From assembly GCF_907165215.1 (NCBI RefSeq), contig NZ_CAJRAY010000024.1, forward strand, positions 24,625 to 88,624: a stretch of DNA of 64,000 nt, given 5' to 3'. The stretch comes from Thermobacillus xylanilyticus (GTDB lineage: Bacteria; Bacillota; Bacilli; Paenibacillales; Paenibacillaceae). This document shows, piece by piece, positions 29,643-37,756 of the stretch; position 1 is the first letter of the stretch, and every line of letters begins with the position of its first letter. The notes under the pieces are model-generated. The model saw only the letters and a list, made by a program, of their open reading frames with translations, ran no database searches and was not told the origin of the DNA. The translations under genes were made by a program, and so were the position numbers.

Positions 29643-30845
29643 GTGGGCAATCTGGAGATTCGGGACGTCAAAGTCATTCTGACGGCGCCGGAAGGGATCA
29701 ATCTCGTCGTCGTCAAGGTGGAGACGAGTGAGCCGGGGCTGTACGGCCTCGGGTGCGCCACGTTTACGCAGCGGTATCTGAGCGTCGCCGAGACGGTCGA
29801 GCAATACATGAAACCGTTCCTGATCGGCCGAGATCCGCGGCGGATCGAGGACATCTGGCAGACGGCGATGGTCAGCGCCTACTGGCGCAACGGCCCGGTG
29901 CTGAACAACGCGATATCCGGCGTCGACATGGCGCTCTGGGACATCAAGGGCAAGCTGGCCGGCATGCCCGTCTACGAGCTGCTGGGCGGCAAATGCCGCG
30001 AGGCGGCCGCCGTCTACCGCCACGCCGACGGCCGGGATCTGAAGGAAGTCGAGGACAATGTCGCCCGGTACCTGGAGGAAGGATACCGGTCCATCCGCTG
30101 CCAGTGGGGATTGTACGGCGGACGGCAGGACCGCTTCCATTCGCCGGAAGGGGCGGCGCCCGGCGCGTACTACGATCCCGATGCCTATGCGCGCAGCGTG
30201 CCGAAACTGTTCGAGCATATCCGCTCGGTGTTCGGCTATGAGGTGGAGCTGATCCACGACATCCACGAACGGGTCGCGCCGATCGAAGCGATCCGGCTGG
30301 CGAAGCAGCTCGAGCCGTACCGGCTGTTCTTCCTGGAAGATCCGCTCGCGCCGGAAGATCTCGACTGGTTCCGCCGGCTCCGCCAGGCGTCGGCGACGCC
30401 GATCGCGATGGGCGAGCTGTTCGTCCACCCGCAGGAGTGGATGCCGCTCATCCGGGAGCAGCTGATCGACTTCATCCGCGTCCATGTCAGCGCCATCGGC
30501 GGGCTCACGCCGGCGCGCAAGCTGGCCGTGCTGTGCGAATCGTTCGGCGTGCGGACGGCCTGGCACGGGCCGGGGGATGTGTCGCCGGTCGGCCATGCGG
30601 CCAACCTGCATCTGGACCTGAGCTCGTGGAACTTCGGCATTCAGGAGTGGTACGGCCCTTCCGACGTCATCCGGGAAGTGTTCCCGGGCTGCCCGGAAGT
30701 GCGAGGCGGCTACGCGTACGTGAACGACAAGCCGGGGCTCGGCATCGACATCGACGAGAAGAAGGCCGCGAAATATCCGTGCCGGAACGAGCTGCCCGCC
30801 TGGACGCTGGCCCGCAGGCCCGACGGCACGGCGGCGCGGCCATAA
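29643..30845 (+). CDS. Enolase-superfamily dehydratase, ManD/RspA-like
   Basis: A 400-residue member of the mannonate dehydratase group of the enolase superfamily. Metal ligands are likely the Asp of HDIHER, the Glu of FLEDPLAPED and the Glu of GELFVHP. RVHVSAIGGLTPARKLA and TAWHGPGDVSPVGHAANLHLD follow, as in ManD. These enzymes dehydrate sugar acids such as D-mannonate or D-gluconate; low-activity members are common, so the substrate is open. The GTG start has GGAGGG 7 bp upstream. Last gene of the sugar operon. Confidence 0.85.
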   Translation: MGNLEIRDVKVILTAPEGINLVVVKVETSEPGLYGLGCATFTQRYLSVAETVEQYMKPFLIGRDPRRIEDIWQTAMVSAYWRNGPVLNNAISGVDMALWDIKGKLAGMPVYELLGGKCREAAAVYRHADGRDLKEVEDNVARYLEEGYRSIRCQWGLYGGRQDRFHSPEGAAPGAYYDPDAYARSVPKLFEHIRSVFGYEVELIHDIHERVAPIEAIRLAKQLEPYRLFFLEDPLAPEDLDWFRRLRQASATPIAMGELFVHPQEWMPLIREQLIDFIRVHVSAIGGLTPARKLAVLCESFGVRTAWHGPGDVSPVGHAANLHLDLSSWNFGIQEWYGPSDVIREVFPGCPEVRGGYAYVNDKPGLGIDIDEKKAAKYPCRNELPAWTLARRPDGTAARP

Positions 30846-31005
30846 ATCGGACGGAGATTGTTCAGGAAGTTTCTCGCAAGGCGCATTGTGCGGGCGCAGG
30901 TCCTATGCATCACCCGCGGGTTTATCGCACAGTGGTCGGGAGCGTTTTTAGGGTTTTGGGCATGACGGGAAGTGTGAGCCGCTTGGGTAGTCCAAGATTG
31001 ATTTT

Positions 31006-31049
31006 GTCGTCGACCCCTGGTAGCGCAAAAAAACCGGGGGATCGACGAC
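31006..31049. repeat. Inverted repeat upstream of the orphan CRISPR array
   Basis: GTCGTCGA at 31006-31013 pairs with TCGACGAC at 31042-31049, extended by CCCC/GGGG, around an A-rich loop. There is no T-tract after it on either strand, so it is not an obvious terminator. The rest of 30846-31169 is AT-rich non-coding sequence that probably includes the array leader. Confidence 0.6.
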
Positions 31050-31169
31050 ATCTACAAAGCGTGAGATATGCTGATTCTTCCAGCAGTGTGTGGTATATTA
31101 GAAGAAATTGTGGAATTCAGAGAATGGCATAAATCTGGCTTAGTGATTGATTTTACAAGGTTTTTTGGG

Positions 31170-31408
31170 GTTTTGATAGTACCTATGAGGAATTGAAACT
31201 GGGAATTTTGGATTTCGTCAACGGATCATTCTACTACGTTTTGATAGTACCTATGAGGAATTGAAACCCGAAGCTGCGGAATGTCCGTCCCTTTTGCGAT
31301 GCAATCGGGTTTTGATAGTACCTATGAGGAATTGAAACCGGATTCGCCCACAACAACTGTGCCGGGCGCTGTGTCAAAGTTTTGATAGTACCTATGAGGA
31401 ATTGAAAC
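31170..31408 (+). CRISPR. Orphan CRISPR array 3: 4 repeats, 3 spacers
   Basis: A 30-bp repeat beginning GTTTTGATAGTACC and ending GAGGAATTGAAAC occurs perfectly at 31170, 31238, 31309 and 31379. Spacers are 38, 41 and 40 nt. This repeat class is common with type I-B and type III systems in Firmicutes and is unrelated to the I-C repeats at 7-20 kb. No cas gene lies nearby. The ATTGAAAC end points right, so the leader should be on the left. Confidence 0.93.
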
Positions 31409-31476
31409 TCTCAGCCGCCATGGTCACGGCGTATCACAGTCGAAATCCTTCAACTCTTAGCAATATCAGCATTACC

Positions 31477-31515
31477 GCTTCTCCCAATCCGCTGCTGGGG
31501 TGGAGAAGCTTTTTT
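31477..31515 (+). terminator. Intrinsic terminator after array 3
   Basis: GCTTCTCC (31477-31484) and GGAGAAGC (31502-31509), extended inside by CCCA/TGGG, form a strong stem followed by TTTTTT. It lies about 70 bp after the last repeat and may end the pre-crRNA transcript. Confidence 0.8.
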
Positions 31516-31570
31516 CTCAATCTTCGAACCAACCGCCCTCCCGCGTTGTCTATAATTTGAGGTGAGACCA

Positions 31571-31834
31571 TTGGCCGATGAACATTGGCGGCATCTGGCG
31601 GGCCTGGACCCGCATGCCCTGGATCAGCTCATGGCGGAATACGGACAGACGGTGTGGAACTACGCCTTTCTGCTCGTAAAGCACCGCGCCATGGCCGACG
31701 ATATCACCCAGGACGTGTTCCTCAAGGCTTATCGCCGGTGCGGGGGTATCGAGGCGAGGCATCATCTTGTCCCGGAAAGGCGGCGGACGAGTTTGTATGG
31801 AGAGGAGTTGGCTGGCAGCGCGGCGCCCGGGTGA
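31571..31834 (+). pseudogene. Truncated ECF sigma factor
   Basis: Only the N-terminal part of a sigma-70 region 2 remains: [28 protein letters not shown], ending near 31740. After that the frame continues into unrelated sequence and stops at 31834. Region 4, the promoter -35 binding domain, is absent. The TTG start at 31571 follows GAGGTGAG, and TATAAT at 31551-31556 may be an old promoter. A functional sigma factor is not possible from this piece. Confidence 0.75.
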
Positions 31835-32088
31835 CATATACGCCGTCAGAGAATTTAAAGGACACCCAATCGAAAGTGCTCGCCAGTGGGTGGGGCTTCG
31901 GCGCGGCGGACGAGAACATCAACGGTTTCATGGGCTTCGTGCTCGATCCGGCCATTACCCGCGTGCGCGTGAGGGACCACCTGGACGGGGTGTATGAAGC
32001 GAAGTTGTTCCAGGATGCCGAAGGGGGGAGGATCTGGTTCTGTCCGAAGATCGGGGCGAACCTCCTGAACGGCATAGAAAATAACTGA
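31775..32088 (+). pseudogene. Gene fragment of unknown family
   Basis: In the frame ending at 32088, the peptide [23 protein letters not shown] has ordinary protein-like composition and a natural stop, but no start codon or ribosome site of its own. The same open frame runs back to 31585 through the sigma fragment in the wrong phase. It appears to be the 3' part of a lost gene joined to the sigma remnant by deletion. I do not recognise the family. Confidence 0.45.
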
Positions 32089-32273
32089 CTGAAGCGCATC
32101 GCATCCTGCGCCCGAACGGCCGCCTGTCCGTATCCGAGCAGCCCGGCGATCCGCATTTCGTATCCAGGGACGAGGCGCGGAACCTGGCGGAGCGAAACGG
32201 GTTCAAGCTGGAACAGTCTTTCGGGCCTCGCTCCAATTACACGCTGAACTTCCGCAAAACAAACGGGGAATGA
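32085..32273 (+). pseudogene. C-terminal remnant of a SAM-dependent methyltransferase
   Basis: The frame from 32085 to the stop at 32273 reads LTEAHRILRPNGRLSVSEQ..FVSRDEARNLAERNGFKLEQ..NYTLNFRK. This matches the last third of UbiE-like class I methyltransferases (post-motif II RILRPNGRL). The SAM-binding N-terminus is missing. Together with the two upstream fragments this marks 31571-32273 as decayed sequence. Confidence 0.7.
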
Positions 32274-32285
32274 GGCCGCGCCGCC

Positions 32286-33914
32286 TCATTCCCCCGTGCG
32301 CTCGTGCTTCTTCCGGTATTCGTTCGGCGACTGGCCGACCATCTTCTTGAACACTTTGCTGAAATATTTCTCGTCCTGATACCCGATGATCTCCGCGATC
32401 TGCGCGATGCGAAGATTCGGGCTGAGCAGCAGCTGTTTCGCCTTCTCGATGCGGACCCGCGCGATGTAGTCGGAAATGTTCTCCCCGAACTCCTGCTTGA
32501 ACCTCCGCGAAATATATTCCCGGCTCAGATAGAACCGATCCGAAATATGCTGCAGCGTCATCTCCTCATGGTAATGCCGCTCAATGTAGTCCGCGATGTC
32601 GCTGATGATGTTGCGCTCCCGCTGCGCCAGCTTCGTCAGCATGACGGAAAGGCGGATCAGATCCCGCGCCACCTCGTCCCGCAGGAGCCGGAGCGACAGC
32701 CTGCCGCTGTCGTCGAGCGGGAAGATCGGGCTGTCCGCATCCTGCGGCACCAGCGGCGAAGCCGACTCTTCGTCCGGCAGGAACTCGCCGATACAGCGGG
32801 ACTTGAACACGGTGTATTCGTGGTTCCACAGCTCCATCTGTTCGGCCGTAATGGAGCTGAGCGGCTCGATGGCGGCGATCCACTGGTCGGTGACCGATTC
32901 GATCTGGTCTTCCCGGGCGCTGAGCAGGGCGGAGCGGAAATCGGCCTCGAACCGGCTGAACGGCAGCGGCATGAAACGCTGCGGCTGGCCTGCGCCGTAG
33001 TGCAGCATGCGCCCGGGCGTCTCGAGCAGATTCCGCTGCCGCAGGGCGGCCAGCGCCTCGCGGTACGAATCTTTCAGCCCGCCGGGAAAAGGCTGCATCG
33101 TGCCGATTCCCGCATCCAGGCTGCCGCCCAGCACGAACCGGATGCCCTCGTTGATGCCGCGGATGCGATCCTCGAGCGTCTCCGGCGAATGCCAGCAGAC
33201 GACGACCAGCTCATGCGGGCTGTTCCAATGGCGGAACGCGTAGCCCGACCTGTCGCGCTGCAGCACTTCGTTCGCGATGTTCGTCAGCGAGAAGAACAGA
33301 AGGTCGAGGTGCGAGCCGAACTTGTCGCGGATGAAGCGCGGCAGCGTGTCGATGCTCATGACCGCTGTCCGGCCCGTCTCCGGCTTTGCCGCAACGCGGA
33401 ATTCCCGCTCGAAATGCTCCGCGAACGATTCGTACTTCCCGGCTTCTTCGATCAGGCCGGAGAACAATTTGTCCCAGTAGGCCGGCTTGATCCGGTTGAT
33501 CTCGATGGAGCGGATCTGGTTCTGTTTTCGCGCTTCATTTTCTTTGTGCCAGCTCTGCACCGCCTTCGCCAGCGCTTCGTTCAGTTCGCCCTCGTCGATC
33601 GGCTTCAGGATGTAGTCCATGCCGCCGTATTTCACCGTGTGGCGGACGAAGTCGAAATCGTCATGGCCGCTGATGACGATCGTCTTCGCCTGGGGCCGAT
33701 GCCGGTGAATCCACTCCAGCAGCTCGACCCCGCTCATCACGGGCATGCGCATATCGGTAAAAACAATGTCGGGCCGCTCGGCCTCGATGATGCGGATGGC
33801 CGACTCGCCTTCCGGCGCTTCGAACACTTCGTCAATCCCGTACCGCTCCCACTCGACCAGCAGACGGATGGCGTCCCGGACATGCTTCTCGTCATCCACG
33901 ATCAGTGCTTTCAT
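32286..33914 (-). CDS. YesN-type response regulator with AraC DNA-binding domain
   Basis: A 542-residue regulator. The N-terminal receiver has the acidic pair DDE at 7-9, phospho-acceptor Asp54 in FTDMRMPVMSG and the Lys of YILKPID. A long middle region follows, then a C-terminal AraC-type double helix-turn-helix (MTLQHISDRFYLSREYISRRFKQEFG, then AQIAEIIGYQDEKYFSKVFKK). The start at 33914 has AAGGAGGG upstream; it overlaps the YesM gene by 23 bp. It should activate the adjacent divergent CUT1 sugar transporter when phosphorylated. Confidence 0.93.
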   Translation of the reverse strand: MKALIVDDEKHVRDAIRLLVEWERYGIDEVFEAPEGESAIRIIEAERPDIVFTDMRMPVMSGVELLEWIHRHRPQAKTIVISGHDDFDFVRHTVKYGGMDYILKPIDEGELNEALAKAVQSWHKENEARKQNQIRSIEINRIKPAYWDKLFSGLIEEAGKYESFAEHFEREFRVAAKPETGRTAVMSIDTLPRFIRDKFGSHLDLLFFSLTNIANEVLQRDRSGYAFRHWNSPHELVVVCWHSPETLEDRIRGINEGIRFVLGGSLDAGIGTMQPFPGGLKDSYREALAALRQRNLLETPGRMLHYGAGQPQRFMPLPFSRFEADFRSALLSAREDQIESVTDQWIAAIEPLSSITAEQMELWNHEYTVFKSRCIGEFLPDEESASPLVPQDADSPIFPLDDSGRLSLRLLRDEVARDLIRLSVMLTKLAQRERNIISDIADYIERHYHEEMTLQHISDRFYLSREYISRRFKQEFGENISDYIARVRIEKAKQLLLSPNLRIAQIAEIIGYQDEKYFSKVFKKMVGQSPNEYRKKHERTGE

Positions 33915-35730
33915 CGAACATGCCCTCCTTCTCGCCGAGCGGAATCGAGATGATGACCTCAAGCCCGCGCGGCGCGCGGTTTTCCAGTCTCATCCGCACC
34001 TCGTCGCTGTAGAAAAGCCGAAGCCGGGACAAAATGTTGATGAGCCCGATGCCGCCGTCTCCGCTCACCGGTTCGAACGCGCTCTCCGTCCGGTTCAGAA
34101 TGGCCTGCAGCTTCTCACGTTCCGCTTCCTCCATGCCGACGCCGTTGTCTGCGACCCGGATTTCGAGGACGGAAGGCTCAACCATCCGGCAGACCACGGT
34201 GATTTCCCCGGGGTCGAGCGCCGGCTGAATGCCGTGCTTGAACACATTTTCCACGATCGGCTGCAGAATCATCCGGGGCACCTGGACGGCGCGCGCCGCG
34301 TCATCCGTTTCGATCCGGTATTGCAGATTCTCATCGAACCGCTGGCGCTGCAAGGCCAGATACGACTGCACGTAGTCAAGCTCCGCGGACAGCGGAACGC
34401 TCGAGTTGTCCGCGCGCATATGGTAGCGCATCATTTTCCCGAGGGAGGAAATGAGCGTGTACACCTTGCGGTCCCCGTGCTGCAGCGCCAGCGTGCCGAT
34501 CGACTGCAGGGCGTTGTTCATGAAATGCGGGTTGATCTGCGCCTGCAGCGCCTTGAGCTGGTTCGACTTGCTGGCGAGCTCCAGCCGGTATTCGCGCATG
34601 ATGAGCTGGTTGATCCGCTGTATTAATTGGTAGAAACGTTTGGACAGAATGCCGATCTCGTCGCTCCTGTCGATCGCCAGACCCGCGTCCAGGTTGCCGC
34701 TCTCGAGCTTGTTGATGTAGCGCAGGAGCTGCTTGATCGGGTTCGTGAACCGATAGGAGATGATCACGGCGGCGGTCGCGGCGATGATCAGGAATACCGA
34801 CACGGCCAGGCTGTTGATCAGCGTCAGCTGCCGAGGATCCCGGTACAGCGTCTCATAGGGAATCCGTTTGACGAGCAGCCAATCCAGCCAGGGCGATGAC
34901 AGGCTCTCGTAAATGTGAATGCCTTCGAACCGCCCGTCTTCATAGTGATAATGGCCCCGATCCGCCGCCTGATCGAGAATGCTCTGCACCCATGCATATC
35001 CGTCTTCTTCCGCCGGATCCGCATCGGAAGCGAAGATCAGGTTGCCCTGCCGGTCGAGGATGTACAGCTCCTCGCTGCCCGGGGTGTACAGCATGCTGCT
35101 GATCTCCCGGATCATGTCGGTCCGGATGTCGATCGACATGATGCCGAGCACTTCGCCGGTCGGCGCGTTCAGAATCTTGCGGTGGAACGAGAACACTTCC
35201 TTTGACAGATGATACGGAAATTTCGGCTTCTCGATGCCGTACTCATGGCTGGCATGCACGGCTTCGATCTGCGCGTCCCGCTCTTCATCCAGATCCGGGA
35301 TGTACGTCTGCCCCGGGGTGCTGCGCAGCAATTTGTAGGCGTACCGGTACGAGTGGTCCTCCATGGCGGAGTAGAGGTAGATCTGCTCGATTTCCTTGAC
35401 GGAGTTTGCCATGAACTGCAGGTTCCGGTACATTTCCCGCTCTTCCAGATACGACTGGGTGCCGTTCTGGATGAGCTGGTAAAGGCTGTATTTATCGGAC
35501 AGGTTGTTGTAGGTGAGCAGGGAGGCTTCGTTGATGCGCTCCAGATAGCCCAGCAGGTTGACGGCCCCTTGATGCATCAGGTTCGTATTTTCCCGGATAT
35601 AATAGGACTTCACGGATTCTTTCGTGTAGTTGTAGGTGATCAGGATGGAGATCGAGATCGGCAGAACGATGGAGGCCAGGAGAAACGCGATCAGCTTGTT
35701 GCGCAGACTGCTTCTGTAAAACGTTTTCAT
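33892..35730 (-). CDS. YesM-type sensor histidine kinase
   Basis: A 612-residue membrane kinase. A first transmembrane segment is at about 13-35 and a second near 300-320; the extracellular loop between them is a Cache-like sensor, followed by HAMP. The His_kinase domain has QINPHFMNNALQSIGTL with the phosphorylated His at about 402, then an HATPase domain (DNGVGM, GDGGIGLINI). The start at 35730 has GAGAGGGGAG upstream. Partner of the overlapping YesN gene. It probably senses an extracellular sugar, possibly via the divergent binding protein. Confidence 0.92.
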   Translation of the reverse strand: MKTFYRSSLRNKLIAFLLASIVLPISISILITYNYTKESVKSYYIRENTNLMHQGAVNLLGYLERINEASLLTYNNLSDKYSLYQLIQNGTQSYLEEREMYRNLQFMANSVKEIEQIYLYSAMEDHSYRYAYKLLRSTPGQTYIPDLDEERDAQIEAVHASHEYGIEKPKFPYHLSKEVFSFHRKILNAPTGEVLGIMSIDIRTDMIREISSMLYTPGSEELYILDRQGNLIFASDADPAEEDGYAWVQSILDQAADRGHYHYEDGRFEGIHIYESLSSPWLDWLLVKRIPYETLYRDPRQLTLINSLAVSVFLIIAATAAVIISYRFTNPIKQLLRYINKLESGNLDAGLAIDRSDEIGILSKRFYQLIQRINQLIMREYRLELASKSNQLKALQAQINPHFMNNALQSIGTLALQHGDRKVYTLISSLGKMMRYHMRADNSSVPLSAELDYVQSYLALQRQRFDENLQYRIETDDAARAVQVPRMILQPIVENVFKHGIQPALDPGEITVVCRMVEPSVLEIRVADNGVGMEEAEREKLQAILNRTESAFEPVSGDGGIGLINILSRLRLFYSDEVRMRLENRAPRGLEVIISIPLGEKEGMFDESTDRG

Positions 35731-35920
35731 CCCGCTCCCCTCTCGTTCCATCAGAAATCGTATTCAGTATAACAATTCGAAATGCGCCTTGCCACTTGCA
35801 AAGATTGACGGCTTCGACATCAAAATATTGCACCTCTTTCATCATGAAAATCCGTGTTCATGCGCATACTTCTTCCTTATACTTTGCTGTACACAATGCC
35901 GGATGAGGGAGGAGATTGTA

Positions 35921-36808
35921 TTGCAGCACAGAATGAAGCGGCTCTCCGATGCCGTTCAGCAGCTGGTGTTTGTCGGTCCGGCGCTGTTGTTCTTCTGCCT
36001 TATTGTGCTCGTGCCGTTTCTCATGAGCTTCTACTACAGCCTGACGGACTGGAACGGCGTCACGACCCGGGTCGTGTGGGCCGGTCTGAGCAACTTCAAG
36101 CGCATTCTGCTTGAAGACAGCGAATTCCGCAACGCGTTCTGGTTTACCGCGCGCTACACGCTGGCCGCCGTCGTGTTCGCCAACGCGGTCGGGTTCACGC
36201 TGGCGCTTCTGCTCACCCAGCCGCTCAAGACGCGAAACGTGCTTCGCACCGTTTTCTTTCTGCCGAACGTCATTGCCGGGCTGCTGCTCGGGTTTATCTG
36301 GTCGTTCATCTTCGTGAAAGGGTTTGCCGCCATCGGGGAATGGACCGGAATCGGCTTCTTCAAGCTGCCCTGGCTGGGCACGGCGTCCACCGCGTTCTGG
36401 GGCATGGTCATCGTGAGCGTCTGGCAGATGGCCGGCTACCTGATGGTCATTTACATCGCAGCGATGATGAACATGCCGCGGGAACTGATCGAGGCGGCGA
36501 AAATCGACGGGGCGGGCCGCTGGAAGATGCTGAGGAGCATCATCGTGCCGCTCGTCATGCCCGCGTTCACCGTCTGCCTGTTCCTGACGCTGTCCTGGTC
36601 GTTCAAAGTGTTCGACCTGAACCTGTCCCTGACGAAGGGCGGTCCGTTCGGTTCGACCGAATCCGTCGCCCTGAATATCTACAAGGAAGCATTCCAGAAT
36701 AACAGGTATGGACTGGGCACGGCCAAGTCGCTGATCTTCTTCGTCGTCGTCGCGACGGTGACGACGCTGCAGGTCATCTACACGAAACGGAAGGAGGTTG
36801 AGGTATGA
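35921..36808 (+). CDS. CUT1 ABC transporter permease (MalF/LplB-like)
   Basis: A 295-residue inner membrane permease with six hydrophobic segments and the EAA loop EAAKIDGAGRWKMLRSIIVPLVMP. The TTG start at 35921 is placed by AGGGAGGAG 6 bp upstream; the ATG at 35933 is an alternative, and the frame open back to 35789 is not used. It is divergent from yesM across a short intergenic region and overlaps the next permease as ATGA. Confidence 0.9.
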   Translation: MQHRMKRLSDAVQQLVFVGPALLFFCLIVLVPFLMSFYYSLTDWNGVTTRVVWAGLSNFKRILLEDSEFRNAFWFTARYTLAAVVFANAVGFTLALLLTQPLKTRNVLRTVFFLPNVIAGLLLGFIWSFIFVKGFAAIGEWTGIGFFKLPWLGTASTAFWGMVIVSVWQMAGYLMVIYIAAMMNMPRELIEAAKIDGAGRWKMLRSIIVPLVMPAFTVCLFLTLSWSFKVFDLNLSLTKGGPFGSTESVALNIYKEAFQNNRYGLGTAKSLIFFVVVATVTTLQVIYTKRKEVEV

Positions 36809-37644
36809 TGGAGCAGACGCAGAGATACAACGCGCGCCTGCTTGCCATGGAAATCGCGGCGTTGCTGCTGGCGCTGCTGTTCCTCGTTCCGTTCTATTTC
36901 GTGGTCGTCAACTCGCTCAAAAGTTTCGGCGACCTGATGCGCAACGCGGCCGGATGGCCCGAAGCCTTCCGCTGGGACAACTACTCGAAAGTATGGGAGA
37001 TCATGAAGTTCCCGCGGGCGTTCATGAACTCGCTGCTCATCACCGTGCTGAGCAACGCCGGGCTGGTGCTCATCAGCGCGATGGCCGCGTACCGGATTCT
37101 GCGGCGTCCGACCGTGTTCAACCGGGTGCTGTTCGTCCTGTTCATTGCCGCCATGGTCATTCCGTTCCAGTCGATCATGATTCCGCTGGTGAAGGTGGCT
37201 TCCGAAGTCGGGCTGATGGACAGCCGGTTCGGCCTGATCATCTGCTATTTCGGATTCGGCGTGTCGCTGAACCTGTTCCTGTACCACGGATTCATGAAGT
37301 CGATTCCGCTGGAGATCGAGGAAGCCGCGGTTGTGGACGGCTGCACGCCGTACGGGGTGTTCTGGAGGATCGTGTTCCCGCTTCTCAAGCCGATGACGAT
37401 CACGATCCTGATCCTGAACAGCCTGTGGATCTGGAACGACTTCCTGCTGCCGCTGCTTGTCCTGCACAGCGCGGACATCCGGACGATACCGCTGCAGACC
37501 TACTCGTTCTTCGGCCAATATACGAAGCAGTGGGACCTCGCCCTCGCGGGGCTGGTGCTGGGCGTGGCTCCGATGGTCGCGTTCTTCCTCCTGATGCAGA
37601 AGCATATCATCGCCGGCATTTCCGCCGGCGCGGTCAAGGGCTAG
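36805..37644 (+). CDS. CUT1 ABC transporter permease (MalG-like)
   Basis: A 279-residue inner membrane permease with the EAA loop EEAAVVDGCTPYGVFWRIVFPLLKP. AAGGAGG precedes the ATG, which overlaps the stop of the first permease. It pairs with the upstream permease and the downstream binding protein. As in the 24-28 kb transporter no ATPase is encoded, so a shared MsmX-like ATPase is expected elsewhere. Confidence 0.92.
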   Translation: MMEQTQRYNARLLAMEIAALLLALLFLVPFYFVVVNSLKSFGDLMRNAAGWPEAFRWDNYSKVWEIMKFPRAFMNSLLITVLSNAGLVLISAMAAYRILRRPTVFNRVLFVLFIAAMVIPFQSIMIPLVKVASEVGLMDSRFGLIICYFGFGVSLNLFLYHGFMKSIPLEIEEAAVVDGCTPYGVFWRIVFPLLKPMTITILILNSLWIWNDFLLPLLVLHSADIRTIPLQTYSFFGQYTKQWDLALAGLVLGVAPMVAFFLLMQKHIIAGISAGAVKG

Positions 37645-37756
37645 GACAACAAGTTCCACTTTTTTGTTCAATAAAGTCGGTTAAGCGCCTGAAGTCGTTG
37701 TCTTTACAATGGGATTGCATCCAAGCAAAATCAATCATCAGGGAGGTCAACGGTAC

